A stretch of DNA of 64,000 nt from an uncultured Pelagibacteraceae bacterium. GTDB lineage: Bacteria > Pseudomonadota > Alphaproteobacteria > Pelagibacterales > Pelagibacteraceae. Each line of letters begins with the position of its first letter. Position 1 is the stretch's first letter. Both the position numbers and the translations under genes were made by a program. Below are positions 9,645 through 19,416 of this stretch, piece by piece. A model generated the notes under the pieces. That model worked only from the letters and a program-made list of their open reading frames with translations. It made no database searches and was not told the origin of the DNA. Where the stretch lies: positions 152,998 to 216,997 of the forward strand of contig CACMAX010000002.1 of the NCBI GenBank assembly GCA_902611845.1, written 5' to 3'.

Positions 9645-10714
9645 TACAAAACTACGCCAGCTCCTTTTAAAAATTTAGCACTAGCATCTAGGGCTAATCT
9701 TGGACTGGCTTCTAAATCCATATTATCAAATTTCTTTATTTTATATTTTTCTAGACCTACAAATGCGATCATAGCTGCGTTGTCTCCACATAGTTTAATG
9801 TCTGGAAAAATTGCCTTAAAGCCATTCTCATTACTCACTTCGATTAGTTTTTTTCTTATACCTTTATTTGCTGCAACTCCTCCCGCAACAGCAAAAGATT
9901 TTTCTTTAAATGAGTTTTTTAAAAATTCCTCAAAAGCAATATTAGATTTATTATATAATATATCTTCTATAGTTTTTTGAAAAGAAGCTGCTAAATCATA
10001 TTTTTCTTGTTCTGAATTTATATATTTAGTTATTCTTAGTATTGCAGTTTTAAGTCCTGCAAAAGATAAATTGCATCCACCTTTATTTATTATTGGTTTA
10101 GGTAATCTAAATTTATTTGGATCACCTTTTTCTGCAAATTTTTCTAACTTTGGACCACCTGGAAATTCTATTCCTAAAAGTTTTGCAGTTTTGTCAAATG
10201 CTTCTCCTAAAGCATCATCAATTGTAGTTCCTAATCTTTTATAACTGCCTAATCCATTCACACTTAAAAATTGACTGTGTCCACCTGAAATCAACAGAAG
10301 TAAATAAGGATAGTTAATATTAGTTTGAAGTTTTGGACTTAAAGCATGACCCTCTAGATGATTAACACCAATAAATGGAACCTTTAAAGATGATGCGAGT
10401 GATTTTGCAAAATTTAAACCAACACTAAGACAAATTATTAAACCAGGTCCAGATGTTGCGGCAACAGCTGATACTTTATCAAGAGTTATACCGCTTTCAT
10501 CCAAAGCTTTTTTTGCAATTAAATTAATTTTTTCAACATGTGACCTTGCGGCTAATTCTGGAACAACTCCCCCAAATTCTTTATGAATGTCAAATTGACT
10601 TGAAACTATATTTGATAAAATTTTTGGTGTACCACTTTCGTTATCTTGAATAATTGAAACCGCTGTTTCATCACAACTCGTCTCAATTCCTAATATTATT
10701 GGGCTTTTATTCAT
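9644..10714 (-). CDS. tsaD: tRNA N6-adenosine threonylcarbamoyltransferase
   Basis: Transfers the threonylcarbamoyl group onto A37 of ANN-decoding tRNAs (t6A). The 356 residues match the family length. It begins GIETSCDETAVSI, has the metal-binding HVEKI (about 58-62) and GHALSP histidines, SGGHSQFL, the nucleotide-binding DDALGEAFDKTAKLLG, and the C-terminal AVAGGVAANKGIR and CGDNAAMIA motifs. Divergent from hemC with 58 bases between starts. Confidence 0.97.
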   Translation of the reverse strand: MNKSPIILGIETSCDETAVSIIQDNESGTPKILSNIVSSQFDIHKEFGGVVPELAARSHVEKINLIAKKALDESGITLDKVSAVAATSGPGLIICLSVGLNFAKSLASSLKVPFIGVNHLEGHALSPKLQTNINYPYLLLLISGGHSQFLSVNGLGSYKRLGTTIDDALGEAFDKTAKLLGIEFPGGPKLEKFAEKGDPNKFRLPKPIINKGGCNLSFAGLKTAILRITKYINSEQEKYDLAASFQKTIEDILYNKSNIAFEEFLKNSFKEKSFAVAGGVAANKGIRKKLIEVSNENGFKAIFPDIKLCGDNAAMIAFVGLEKYKIKKFDNMDLEASPRLALDASAKFLKGAGVVL

Positions 10715-10772
10715 AAATTATTTTTTATAATTAATACAATTAATCTATAAGAATGTAATAAAAATAACTTTT

Positions 10773-11684
10773 ATGAAAAGAGCTAATCTTGTAATTGGGA
10801 CACGTGGAAGTAAGTTAGCAATGATTTACGCAGAAAATGTGAAAAAAGAACTAAAAAAATATTTCTCTAAAGAGATTGAATTAAAAAAAATAGTAACAAC
10901 AGGAGATCAAAAGCAAGATGAGAGATTATCTGAAATAGGAGGCAAAGGATTATTTTCAAAACAAATTGAAAAAAATTTATTGAATAAAAATATAGATATA
11001 GCAGTACATGCCTTCAAAGATATGCCTACTGAAGAAACTAAAAATCTTTTAACTAATAATTTTTTAAAAAGAAATTCTCCTAATGAAATATTAATAAGTA
11101 AAAATAATATAAAATTTGAAGATTTAGAGTCAAACTCAATTGTTGGCACATCATCATATAGACGAGAATATCAACTTAAAAAAAAAAGACCCAACTTAAA
11201 ATATAAACTTATCAGAGGAAATGTTGATACTAGAGTTCAAAAGTTAGAAAAAGGCGAATACGATGCAATAATTCTCTCAAAAGCAGGAGTAGATGCTTTA
11301 AATCTACAACATAAAATTTCACAGGAATTCAGTGTTGATGAACTTATACCTTGTGCAGGCCAAGGAATTATAGCAATTCAATGCAGAGAAGATGATAATG
11401 AAATCAAAAAATTACTTGAAAACATTAATGATCAAGAAACAAGAATTGTCGCAAAAGCAGAAAGAGAGGTCTTAAAAGTTCTTGAGGGAGATTGTGACAC
11501 TGCAGTCGGTGTATTTGCAAAATCAAATGGTAAAAAAGTAGACCTATTGACCGAATTGTTTTCTGTCGATGGAAAAAATAGATATTTCATAAAAAAAAGT
11601 CTTCAAAAAGATAATATTGAGTCTACTAGTAGAATGGTGGGAGAAGAGCTTAAATTAAAATCAAAAGGTTCTTATAAAAATTAA
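10773..11684 (+). CDS. hemC: Porphobilinogen deaminase (hydroxymethylbilane synthase)
   Basis: Condenses four porphobilinogens into hydroxymethylbilane for haem synthesis. The 303 residues include GTRGSKLA (about 8-15), the KDMPTE loop with active-site residues, GTSSYRREYQL, RGNVDTR, the CAGQGIIAIQCRED segment, and the dipyrromethane-cofactor Cys in LEGDCDTAVG (usually LEGGCQVP.G; the Cys is kept). hemD follows after one base. Haem made here also feeds the cytochrome c maturation genes at 29251-33374. Confidence 0.96.
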   Translation: MKRANLVIGTRGSKLAMIYAENVKKELKKYFSKEIELKKIVTTGDQKQDERLSEIGGKGLFSKQIEKNLLNKNIDIAVHAFKDMPTEETKNLLTNNFLKRNSPNEILISKNNIKFEDLESNSIVGTSSYRREYQLKKKRPNLKYKLIRGNVDTRVQKLEKGEYDAIILSKAGVDALNLQHKISQEFSVDELIPCAGQGIIAIQCREDDNEIKKLLENINDQETRIVAKAEREVLKVLEGDCDTAVGVFAKSNGKKVDLLTELFSVDGKNRYFIKKSLQKDNIESTSRMVGEELKLKSKGSYKN

Positions 11685-11685
11685 A

Positions 11686-12384
11686 ATGCATATTTTATTA
11701 ACCAGACCATTAGATGATAGCAAAGAATTAATTTTAAAATTTACTTCTATGAAACATAAAGTTTCTCATTTACCTTTATTACAAATAAAAAAAATAGAAA
11801 CACAAGAAATAGATTTTAGCCAATTCAAAGGCGTCATTTTCACGAGCGCTAATTCTTTAAAAAATCTAAATATTTCAAAAATAGATAAAAAAATAATTTG
11901 TTTTTGTGTTGGTCTTGCAACAGAAAGAAAGGCAAAAGAATTAGGCTTCCAAAATATTTTCTGCGCTGAAGGTAACGTAAATAATCTTAAAGAATTAATT
12001 TTACAAAATTTTGACCCAAAGATTGGTCCAATGGCCTATGTAAGTGGACAAATTGTTTCTTATAATCTTGATCAAGACTTAATTTCAGAAAACTATGTCA
12101 TCAATAGAATTATAAATTATACTGCAATACCCAATGAAAATTTAAGTGACGATTTTTTAAAAGATATTAAATCTTCTGCGCCAGAAATTGTTTACATATA
12201 TTCTGAAAATAGTGCGAAGGCATTTTTTTCATTAATAAAAAAATATAATTTAGATAATATTTGGATGGAAACTAACCTAATGTGTATGGGCGAAAAAGCA
12301 TCATCGATATTGAATGACATAAAATGGAAAAAAATTTTTCTTTTTAACCCTGGTGAAGAGGAGTTTTTGCTATATAAAATTTAA
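11686..12384 (+). CDS. hemD: Uroporphyrinogen-III synthase
   Basis: A 232-residue two-lobed protein that starts ILLTRPLDDSKEL, the recognisable HemD opening, and contains FTSANSLKNL (about 50-59) and IVYIYSENSAKAFFSLI (about 165-181), the two conserved sites facing the cleft. The family is very divergent, so the assignment also rests on the one-base spacing after hemC. It closes and inverts ring D of hydroxymethylbilane. Confidence 0.88.
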   Translation: MHILLTRPLDDSKELILKFTSMKHKVSHLPLLQIKKIETQEIDFSQFKGVIFTSANSLKNLNISKIDKKIICFCVGLATERKAKELGFQNIFCAEGNVNNLKELILQNFDPKIGPMAYVSGQIVSYNLDQDLISENYVINRIINYTAIPNENLSDDFLKDIKSSAPEIVYIYSENSAKAFFSLIKKYNLDNIWMETNLMCMGEKASSILNDIKWKKIFLFNPGEEEFLLYKI

Positions 12385-12386
12385 AA

Positions 12387-13472
12387 ATGGACGTTTTAAA
12401 TAAACTAAATGAGTTATTTTTATCTGTTTGGAAGCAGGGAATTCTTGGGGTAGATTTCTTTCAGATAATAGTAGGTCTTGGAATATTTGTATTATTTTTA
12501 ATATTTAGAGGTCTAATCAGTAAACTTGTAATAAAAAAATTGGAATTAATTTCAAAAAGAACAACTAATAAATTAGATGATACTTTTGTAAAATCTATGG
12601 AAGGTCCTGCAAGGTTTCTTCCAATTGTTCTTGGTGTCTTTTTTGCCAGTTACTATATGTCATTTGATAATGAGACTAGAGGCTTCATAGATAACGTGAA
12701 CAGAACTTTAATAACAATTTTAATATTTTGGATAATACATCAGATAATTGAGCCTATATCATATATTTTAAGTGGATTAGATAAAGTTCTTACAAAAGAA
12801 TTAATAGGCTGGATTATAAAGTCTCTTAAAATTTTAATTTTTATTTTAGGCGCAGCTGCTGTTCTTGAGTTATGGGGAATTAAAATAGGACCAATAATTG
12901 CAGGGTTAGGTTTATTTGGAGTAGCAGTAGCATTAGGCGCTCAGGATTTATTTAAAAATTTAATCTCCGGAATTTTAGTTTTAGTTGAAAAAAGATTTAG
13001 AATTGGTGATTGGATAAAAGTTGAAGGAGTTATCGAAGGGATTGTTGAGAACATTGGATTCAGATCAACTGTTATAAGAAAATTTGACAAATCACTGGCA
13101 ATTATTCCTAATTTTCAATTTGCGGAAAATGCAGTGATTAATAACACAAGAAAGACTAATTGGGCTATTAGTTGGATAATAACTCTTCAATATGACACCA
13201 CTATTGATCAATTAAAAACAATAAGAGACGAAATTGAAGATCACATAAATAAAGGTGACGATTATGACCAATCTGTAGGAGTCGCCGTAAGAATAGATAA
13301 GTTTTCAGATAGCTCTATTGATATGTATGTTAGATGTTTCACAAAAACAAATAGTTGGACTAATTATTTGCAAGTAAAAGAAAATTTGGCACTTGAAATA
13401 AAAAAAATTGTTGAAGGTAAGGGGGCTGCTTTTGCATTTCCAAGTCAGTCTATTTATGTTGAAAAAAAATGA
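12387..13472 (+). CDS. MscS-family mechanosensitive ion channel
   Basis: A 361-residue membrane protein with four or five predicted helices in the first half. The pore-lining helix and beta domain read GLGLFGVAVALGAQDLFKN (about 172-190), then EKRFRIGDWIKVEGVIEGIV and IPNFQFAENAVINN, which are MscS hallmarks. It releases solutes during hypo-osmotic shock. Two bases after hemD and overlapping the YggT gene by 4 bases (ATGA), so it is probably part of the hemCD-mscS-yggT-folD operon. Confidence 0.95.
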   Translation: MDVLNKLNELFLSVWKQGILGVDFFQIIVGLGIFVLFLIFRGLISKLVIKKLELISKRTTNKLDDTFVKSMEGPARFLPIVLGVFFASYYMSFDNETRGFIDNVNRTLITILIFWIIHQIIEPISYILSGLDKVLTKELIGWIIKSLKILIFILGAAAVLELWGIKIGPIIAGLGLFGVAVALGAQDLFKNLISGILVLVEKRFRIGDWIKVEGVIEGIVENIGFRSTVIRKFDKSLAIIPNFQFAENAVINNTRKTNWAISWIITLQYDTTIDQLKTIRDEIEDHINKGDDYDQSVGVAVRIDKFSDSSIDMYVRCFTKTNSWTNYLQVKENLALEIKKIVEGKGAAFAFPSQSIYVEKK

Positions 13473-13759
13473 TTGCTATATTTTATTTAGCTCTTCAAAT
13501 TTTAAAACTTTATTCATATGTCGTAATTGCCAATGTTGTTATAAGTTGGTTGGTCGCTTTTAATGTACTAAATACAAGCAATCGGTTTGTATATTTAATA
13601 TTAGATTTCACTTATAAAATGACAGAACCGATTTTAATGAGAATTAGAAGATTTTTACCTAACCTTGGTGCTTTTGATATTTCTCCTATCGTACTTCTTT
13701 TGTTGATATGGTTCATAGAAATGTGTATGAAACTCTACATTGCACCACTAATATTTTAA
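13469..13759 (+). CDS. YggT family membrane protein
   Basis: A 96-residue protein with two membrane helices and the YggT signature: VVISWLVAFNVLN near residue 23, then MTEPILMRIRRFLPNLGAFD (about 51-70) and a C-terminal hydrophobic helix. The family is linked to osmotic stress and division but has no settled biochemical role. Its start overlaps the MscS stop. Confidence 0.93.
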   Translation: MIAIFYLALQILKLYSYVVIANVVISWLVAFNVLNTSNRFVYLILDFTYKMTEPILMRIRRFLPNLGAFDISPIVLLLLIWFIEMCMKLYIAPLIF

Positions 13760-13762
13760 TAA

Positions 13763-14608
13763 ATGATTTTAATAGATGGAAAAAAAGCTGCTGCTGATTT
13801 AAGAGAAGAGCTCAAGAAAGAAGTCTTATCTTTAAAAGATAAGCATAATAAAGTACCAGGTTTAGCAGTTATATTGATTGGTGATTTAGCACCTAGTCAA
13901 ATTTATGTTAGAAATAAAGAGAAATCTGCCAACGAAGTAGGCCTTAAATCAGAGGTGATTAGATATCCTGACAGTGTTGAAGAAAGTGAAGTTTTAAAAA
14001 AAATTGATGAACTTAACAATGATGATTCTGTTTCAGGAATTTTAGTTCAGCTACCACTTCCAAAGCATATTGATAAACAAAAAGTTATAGAGGCAATTAT
14101 GCCAGAGAAAGATGTAGATGGATTTCATCCCATGAATGTTGGTAATTTGTCTTCAGGTTATGAAAGTTCTATTCCATGCACTCCTTTAGGTTGTTATTTA
14201 TTAATAAAAAAAATTGAACCAAATCTTAATGGAAAAAAGGCTGTAATTGTTGGAAGATCAAATTTAAATGGTAAGCCAATGACACAGTTGTTATTAAAAG
14301 AAAATTGCACAGTTACAATTACTCATTCAAAAACAAATGATCTTAAAGGTGAATGTTTAAAAGGAGACATTATAGTTGCTGCTGTTGGGATCCCTGAGCT
14401 TGTAAAAGGTGATTGGGTTAAAAAAGATGCAATTGTGATTGACGTTGGTATTAATAAAACTGAAAACGGCCTAGTTGGTGATGTTGCATTTGATGAGGTA
14501 TCAAAAGTTGCAAAAGCTTTAACTCCAGTTCCAGGTGGAGTTGGACCTATGACAATTGCTTGTTTACTTAAAAATACAATTGAGTGTTTTAAGAGAGCGA
14601 ATAAATAA
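13763..14608 (+). CDS. folD: Methylenetetrahydrofolate dehydrogenase / cyclohydrolase
   Basis: Bifunctional enzyme linking 5,10-methylene-THF and 10-formyl-THF. The 281 residues carry SQIYVRNKEKSA (Tyr/Lys active site, about 50-61), GILVQLPLPKHID, PEKDVDGFHPMNVG, the nucleotide site VGRSNLNGKPM and the C-terminal TPVPGGVGPMTIA. Supplies formyl groups to PurH. Last gene of the plus-strand run, 6 bases from the convergent ABC permease. Confidence 0.97.
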   Translation: MILIDGKKAAADLREELKKEVLSLKDKHNKVPGLAVILIGDLAPSQIYVRNKEKSANEVGLKSEVIRYPDSVEESEVLKKIDELNNDDSVSGILVQLPLPKHIDKQKVIEAIMPEKDVDGFHPMNVGNLSSGYESSIPCTPLGCYLLIKKIEPNLNGKKAVIVGRSNLNGKPMTQLLLKENCTVTITHSKTNDLKGECLKGDIIVAAVGIPELVKGDWVKKDAIVIDVGINKTENGLVGDVAFDEVSKVAKALTPVPGGVGPMTIACLLKNTIECFKRANK

Positions 14609-14614
14609 AAATTA

Positions 14615-17152
14615 CTATTGATTTCTTATTAATGGATACACTTTAGGACTTAAGTATTTAAGATTAGTTAGCATAATTAAAATCAAGGTCACAATTCCTA
14701 TAGAGGCACCAAGGTAAATTAAAACTTTAAAATCAAATTGCCAGACTAATTCAAAAATATTCTCCATAATAAATTTTGAACCAATTACTGCAAAAAAAAT
14801 TGCAATTAATATTACTGACATAAAAATAATTACAAATTCTATTAAAGACGAAAATATAATTTTTTTTTTTGAAAAACCTAAAATTTTAAATACAAGATTT
14901 TGGTACTCTTTTACTTTTCCTTGGACCATTATAGCACTTGAGATAACAATCAATCCAATAACAATTGTTACACCAGAAATTAGGGTTACAGCTATGAAAA
15001 CTTTATTTAAAACTGATGTTACTTTGTTTAAGTAATCAGCAATTTTTATCATAGATAAACTCGGTAATACTTCTAACATTTTGGTTTCATCAAAATTATC
15101 TGGATTTTTAAACTTAGCAGTTGCTAAATATTCATGAGGAATTTTTTTTGCAAATTGTGGATTAAATAACATGGCAAAATTAATACTTAGATCACGATAA
15201 TCAACTTCTCTAAAATTAACTATTTCTCCATCAATTTCTCGACCATAAATGTTTAAAGTAAAAATATCTCCCAACTCAATGTTAAAATCTTTAGCCACTT
15301 TTGCATCAAGTGATATCTGAAGCTGGTTAGGTTTAGATAAATCCCACCATTCTCCTTTTAAAATTGGGTTATCTTTAGGTATATTTTCAACCCAAGAAGA
15401 TCTTCTTTCACTTCCAATTACCCAATAACTATCATTATCTGGTTTAATATAGCTATTTGGATTCACACCATTAATTTTTACAATTCCGGAAGAAACCATA
15501 GGTACTATTTCAATGTTCGCATCTGGGTTCATTTTGTAAACACCTTGTTCAAATTTTTTCTTTTCACCTTTTTGAATTCCAACAAAAAAATAATCAGGTG
15601 CAATATCTGGAATAGATCTTGCAATTTCTCTTTTAAAATTTGTTCCAACTAAAGCTAAAGTTAATAATAAAGTTACACCTAGGCCTAAAGACATAATTGT
15701 GATAGGAGTGATACTTTTTGTTTGAGTTATATTTTTTATCGATACTTTTAAAGAGATATTTGAAATAAAATTAAACTTTTTCAGTAAATAAATTATAATC
15801 TTCGAAAGTAAAAAAAATACAATTAGACATACAAAAAAAGCCAGAAAATAACCCAAGCTATAAGAAGGCCTTTCAGATCCCAGTGTAAACAATAAAACTA
15901 AAAATGATAACAAGATAAAACTCAAAATAACCGACTTTTTTGAGTAATAAAATTGTAGGTTTTGGAATACATTTCTAAATAGGTTTGATGCTTTAACTTG
16001 ATCAATTGAACTTATTGTTGGTATTGAAAAAATTATAAGAACTAACAAACCTACAATAAATATTTTTATAAAATTAATTAAAGAGAATTTTGGACAAACA
16101 TTTAATCCCAACCCATCAGATAAATATTTATCAGCAATTGGTACAATTAAAAAACTTGAGCCATAAGAAATTACAGTAATAATAAATAATAATATTAATA
16201 ATTGAAGATAATAAAGTGTTTTTATATCCCCTGAATAAAATCCCAAAGCTTTTCTTACAGCTATAGACATATTATTCTGGTTTATAAATGACAACAATGT
16301 ATTAGCTATACCTATTCCAGCAATTAACATTGCACTAATTGAAACTAAAGAGAGAAATTGGGAAAAATTATTAATTATCCTTTTTAAGCCACTTGCTGAA
16401 TTTTCTGGAAATCTAAGTTTTACTTTTTGGTCATCTTTAAAAATATCTTTGATCTTACTTTCTATTTTTTCTGGATCATCACTTGGTTTAAATTTTACTT
16501 TATATTCATAATTTAAAAAACTACCTATTCCATTTAGTTTTAGTATCTCCAAAGTTTGTTTTCCTGCTAATGCCCAATCTCCAAAAGCTACAAACCCACT
16601 GACATCAGGTACAGATTTTATAATTCCAACAACTATGAAACTTTGATCTTGAACCTTAACTTTGTCATTTATTTTTATCTTTAAAGTTTTTGATAAACTT
16701 TCATTAATCAAAATTGTCTTTGGTTCCTTTTGCATTCTTTCATAAGCATCTTCTGGCTCATAAACAACTTCACCATAAAGTGGATATTTTTCATCAACTG
16801 TTTTAATTCTTGTAAATAATGATTTATTTTTTTCTCTGCCTGTCGTAGAAAGCATTGTGCTGAACTCTATCATTTGTGAGACAGTTGAAAATTCCTTTAC
16901 TTTATTGACTAAATTAAGATCCCCCTGATTACGGTTATAATCGATTTCGAGATCTCCACCCAAAAGAACTTTTGCATTATCATTGAGCTCTTTTTTTAAA
17001 CTATCTTCGATTGTAAAGATGGCACTTAAAATAAAAAGACTGATAAACAGCGTTACAATAATGCTTGAAATTTTTTTATAATTTCTGCTTAAATCCTTTA
17101 AAGCATACTTGAATATTAAACTTAACTCCGAAGAATTATTTAATTTTTCCAT
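14615..17152 (-). CDS. FtsX-like ABC transporter permease (YbbP type)
   Basis: An 845-residue membrane protein with an N-terminal anchor helix, a large extracytoplasmic MacB-like domain, and two FtsX-type helix bundles (about 270-480 and 720-840). This duplicated layout is that of YbbP. It overlaps its ATPase by 17 bases. With the divergent tesA this reproduces the E. coli tesA/ybbA-ybbP arrangement. The substrate is unknown; lipoprotein or lipid-related export is suggested only by family. Confidence 0.92.
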   Translation of the reverse strand: MEKLNNSSELSLIFKYALKDLSRNYKKISSIIVTLFISLFILSAIFTIEDSLKKELNDNAKVLLGGDLEIDYNRNQGDLNLVNKVKEFSTVSQMIEFSTMLSTTGREKNKSLFTRIKTVDEKYPLYGEVVYEPEDAYERMQKEPKTILINESLSKTLKIKINDKVKVQDQSFIVVGIIKSVPDVSGFVAFGDWALAGKQTLEILKLNGIGSFLNYEYKVKFKPSDDPEKIESKIKDIFKDDQKVKLRFPENSASGLKRIINNFSQFLSLVSISAMLIAGIGIANTLLSFINQNNMSIAVRKALGFYSGDIKTLYYLQLLILLFIITVISYGSSFLIVPIADKYLSDGLGLNVCPKFSLINFIKIFIVGLLVLIIFSIPTISSIDQVKASNLFRNVFQNLQFYYSKKSVILSFILLSFLVLLFTLGSERPSYSLGYFLAFFVCLIVFFLLSKIIIYLLKKFNFISNISLKVSIKNITQTKSITPITIMSLGLGVTLLLTLALVGTNFKREIARSIPDIAPDYFFVGIQKGEKKKFEQGVYKMNPDANIEIVPMVSSGIVKINGVNPNSYIKPDNDSYWVIGSERRSSWVENIPKDNPILKGEWWDLSKPNQLQISLDAKVAKDFNIELGDIFTLNIYGREIDGEIVNFREVDYRDLSINFAMLFNPQFAKKIPHEYLATAKFKNPDNFDETKMLEVLPSLSMIKIADYLNKVTSVLNKVFIAVTLISGVTIVIGLIVISSAIMVQGKVKEYQNLVFKILGFSKKKIIFSSLIEFVIIFMSVILIAIFFAVIGSKFIMENIFELVWQFDFKVLIYLGASIGIVTLILIMLTNLKYLSPKVYPLIRNQ

Positions 17153-17801
17153 CTTTGATTTTAATTTTTCGTTTTGCTTTGTCTGCTAATTTTGGATCAT
17201 GTGTGACCATTATTAAAGAAGACCCTTCTTCTTTGACGTATTTAAATAAAATTTCAGAGATCATTATTGAGTTTTCGGTATCTAGATTACCAGTTGGTTC
17301 ATCAGCTAAAATCAAATCTGGTTTCATTGCAATAGCTCTTGCAATCGCCACACGTTGTTGCTCTCCGCCAGATAATTGACTTGGAAGATTATTGAATCTA
17401 TGTTTTAGACCAAATCGATCTAATAAACTTTTTGCTTTTTTCTCTGGATTTTTAAATTCATTAAGTTCAAGTGTTAAAGCTACATTTTCAACAGCTGTAT
17501 AATTTGGAATTAAATAGAAAGATTGAAATATAATTCCTATATTTTGCTTTCTAATTTCAGATACTTCGTCTTCATTAAGATTTGTTATTTCCCTGTCTTG
17601 AAATATAATTTTCCCTGAGGTTGGACGTTCTAGTCCACCAATAAGCATAATCAAGCTTGTTTTTCCTGACCCACTTTCTCCAACCACAGATACTGTTTCT
17701 TTTTTTTTTATAGTTAAATCAATATTTTTTAAAACATTGATATTGTCCTTCCCAGTTTGGTATTTGAGATTTATTTTTTTTAATTTAAGAAGTGTGTTCA
17801 T
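17136..17801 (-). CDS. ABC transporter ATP-binding protein (YbbA/LolD type)
   Basis: A 221-residue MacB/LolD-class ATPase. Walker A is GESGSGKT, the Q-loop IIFQSFYLIP, the signature LSGGEQQRVAIARA, Walker B LILADEPTGNLD and the H-loop MVTHDP. The frame is open to 17849, but the ATG at 17801 (MNTLLKLKKINLKY) fits the family N-terminus. This start overlaps the divergent tesA start inside a single CATG, so each promoter must lie in the other gene. Confidence 0.94.
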   Translation of the reverse strand: MNTLLKLKKINLKYQTGKDNINVLKNIDLTIKKKETVSVVGESGSGKTSLIMLIGGLERPTSGKIIFQDREITNLNEDEVSEIRKQNIGIIFQSFYLIPNYTAVENVALTLELNEFKNPEKKAKSLLDRFGLKHRFNNLPSQLSGGEQQRVAIARAIAMKPDLILADEPTGNLDTENSIMISEILFKYVKEEGSSLIMVTHDPKLADKAKRKIKIKDGKIK

Positions 17802-18408
17802 GAATAAAAGTTTATTTATAAAAATATTGTTATTCTTTCTAGTGCACATAAATGCAAGTGCAATAGAAAAGGTTATACTATTCGGCGATAGTTTAATGGC
17901 GGGTTATGGTCTACCTAAAGAACAACACTTATCTTTGGTTTTAGAAAGTAATCTCGTAAGGAGTGGTTTAAATATTAAGGTAATAAACGGAAGTGTGTCA
18001 GGAAGTACTTCTTCTGGTGGATTGAATAGAGCAGAGTGGAGTTTATCAGAACCCGGTATTGATCTAATCATCCTTGGTCTTGGAGCAAATGATATGCTTA
18101 GAGGAATTCAACCAGATGAAACTGAGAGAAATTTAGAAGAAATAATTAAAATCGCTAACAGTAAAAAAATTAAAATTATAATAGCTGGGATGGTTGCGCC
18201 AACAACTCATGGAACTAAATATAAAAAAAATTTTGATGCTATTTATCCTAAATTGTCAAAAAAATATAATTTACCTTTAATTCCATTTTTGCTAGAGGGT
18301 GTTGCTCTTGATCCAAATCTAAATCAACAAGATGGCATACATCCTAACAAAGCTGGAACAATAGTTATAAGTAATACAATTCAAGATATTATTTCAAAAA
18401 ATTATTAA
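17800..18408 (+). CDS. tesA: SGNH/GDSL arylesterase / acyl-CoA thioesterase I-like, secreted
   Basis: A 202-residue periplasmic hydrolase. The signal peptide is MNKSLFIKILLFFLVHINASA. The SGNH blocks are complete: GDSLMAGYGLP (nucleophile Ser, block I), GSVSGST (Gly, block II), LGLGANDML (Asn, block III) and DGIHPN (Asp-His, block V). The frame opens at 17737, but the ATG at 17800 gives the signal peptide. It is likely a multifunctional thioesterase/lysophospholipase/protease I homologue. Divergent from the YbbA-like gene as in E. coli. Confidence 0.95.
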   Translation: MNKSLFIKILLFFLVHINASAIEKVILFGDSLMAGYGLPKEQHLSLVLESNLVRSGLNIKVINGSVSGSTSSGGLNRAEWSLSEPGIDLIILGLGANDMLRGIQPDETERNLEEIIKIANSKKIKIIIAGMVAPTTHGTKYKKNFDAIYPKLSKKYNLPLIPFLLEGVALDPNLNQQDGIHPNKAGTIVISNTIQDIISKNY

Positions 18409-18414
18409 TCGGAT

Positions 18415-19416
18415 ATGAAAAAAAAATATCATCATTTAGCAAATGGCACATTTCGTAATCCTGAAGGATCAAAGGTGATTGATATGAATTTCAATTGGTC
18501 GTTTAAGGTCTTTAACCAAGAAAAAAAAAAATTAGATATGACTTTTCCTGAAAGTAATATCATTAAAAAAGAAAAAGTTTTATTGGATTTAAATAATTTC
18601 CAAAAAGAAGATTATGTAGCGTGGATAGGTCATGCAACATTTTTATTAAAATTAGGGGAAATAACAATAATAACAGATCCAGTTTTTTCAAAAAATGCAG
18701 GACCTTTATTTTTTGGGCCAAAGAGATTTACCGAACCAGCATTAAAACTAAATGAAATACCAAAAACAGATATTTTTCTACTAACTCACAATCACTACGA
18801 TCATCAAGACATGAAAACAATAATGAGATTTCCATATAAAGATTCTAAAGTTTTGGTACCTTTAGGACTAAAAAAATATTTTAAAATTAATAGATTTAAA
18901 GATGTAAATGAAATGGATTGGTATGATCAAATAAGAATAAATCAGAATTTAAATATTACTTTTTTGCCATCAGTCCACTGGTCAAAAAGGAGTTTAACGG
19001 ATACTAATAAAACTTTATGGGGTAGCTATTTGATTGAATACAAAGGAAAAAAAATATTATTTTCATGTGATACTGGTGTTGGAAAAATATATAAAGAATT
19101 GGGAGATAAGTATGGTCCAATTGATTTAACATTTATTAACATTGGCGCATACAATTTTTATCCTATGGCTTCAATTAAAGATTCTTCTGCTTACCACACT
19201 AACCCTGAAGAAGCCCTTGGACTTGCTAAAGATTTAAAAAGTAAAAAAGTAATTGGAATGCATTGGGGAACTTTTGTCTTATCACTTGAACCAATATTAG
19301 AGCCTCCTTTAAGGTTTAAGCAAAATGCAGAAAAATTTGGATTTAAAAAAGATGATGCAATTATTTTTAAAATTGGTGAATTTAAATTATTTAAAGAGCT
19401 TTTTGATACTAACTAG
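18415..19416 (+). CDS. Metallo-beta-lactamase-fold hydrolase (NAPE-PLD/UlaG-like)
   Basis: A 333-residue protein with WIGHATFLLKL followed by the metal-binding LTHNHYDHQD (about 122-131), a further histidine in SVHWSKRS, the Asp in FSCDTGVG, and a final His in GMHWGTF. This pattern belongs to the phospholipase-D-like (NAPE-PLD, RomA) branch of the fold. The substrate may be a phospholipid or acyl amide; this is inference. No signal peptide. Six bases after tesA, so probably cotranscribed. It ends convergently inside the 3' end of the sugar dehydrogenase gene (8-base overlap). Confidence 0.9.
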   Translation: MKKKYHHLANGTFRNPEGSKVIDMNFNWSFKVFNQEKKKLDMTFPESNIIKKEKVLLDLNNFQKEDYVAWIGHATFLLKLGEITIITDPVFSKNAGPLFFGPKRFTEPALKLNEIPKTDIFLLTHNHYDHQDMKTIMRFPYKDSKVLVPLGLKKYFKINRFKDVNEMDWYDQIRINQNLNITFLPSVHWSKRSLTDTNKTLWGSYLIEYKGKKILFSCDTGVGKIYKELGDKYGPIDLTFINIGAYNFYPMASIKDSSAYHTNPEEALGLAKDLKSKKVIGMHWGTFVLSLEPILEPPLRFKQNAEKFGFKKDDAIIFKIGEFKLFKELFDTN

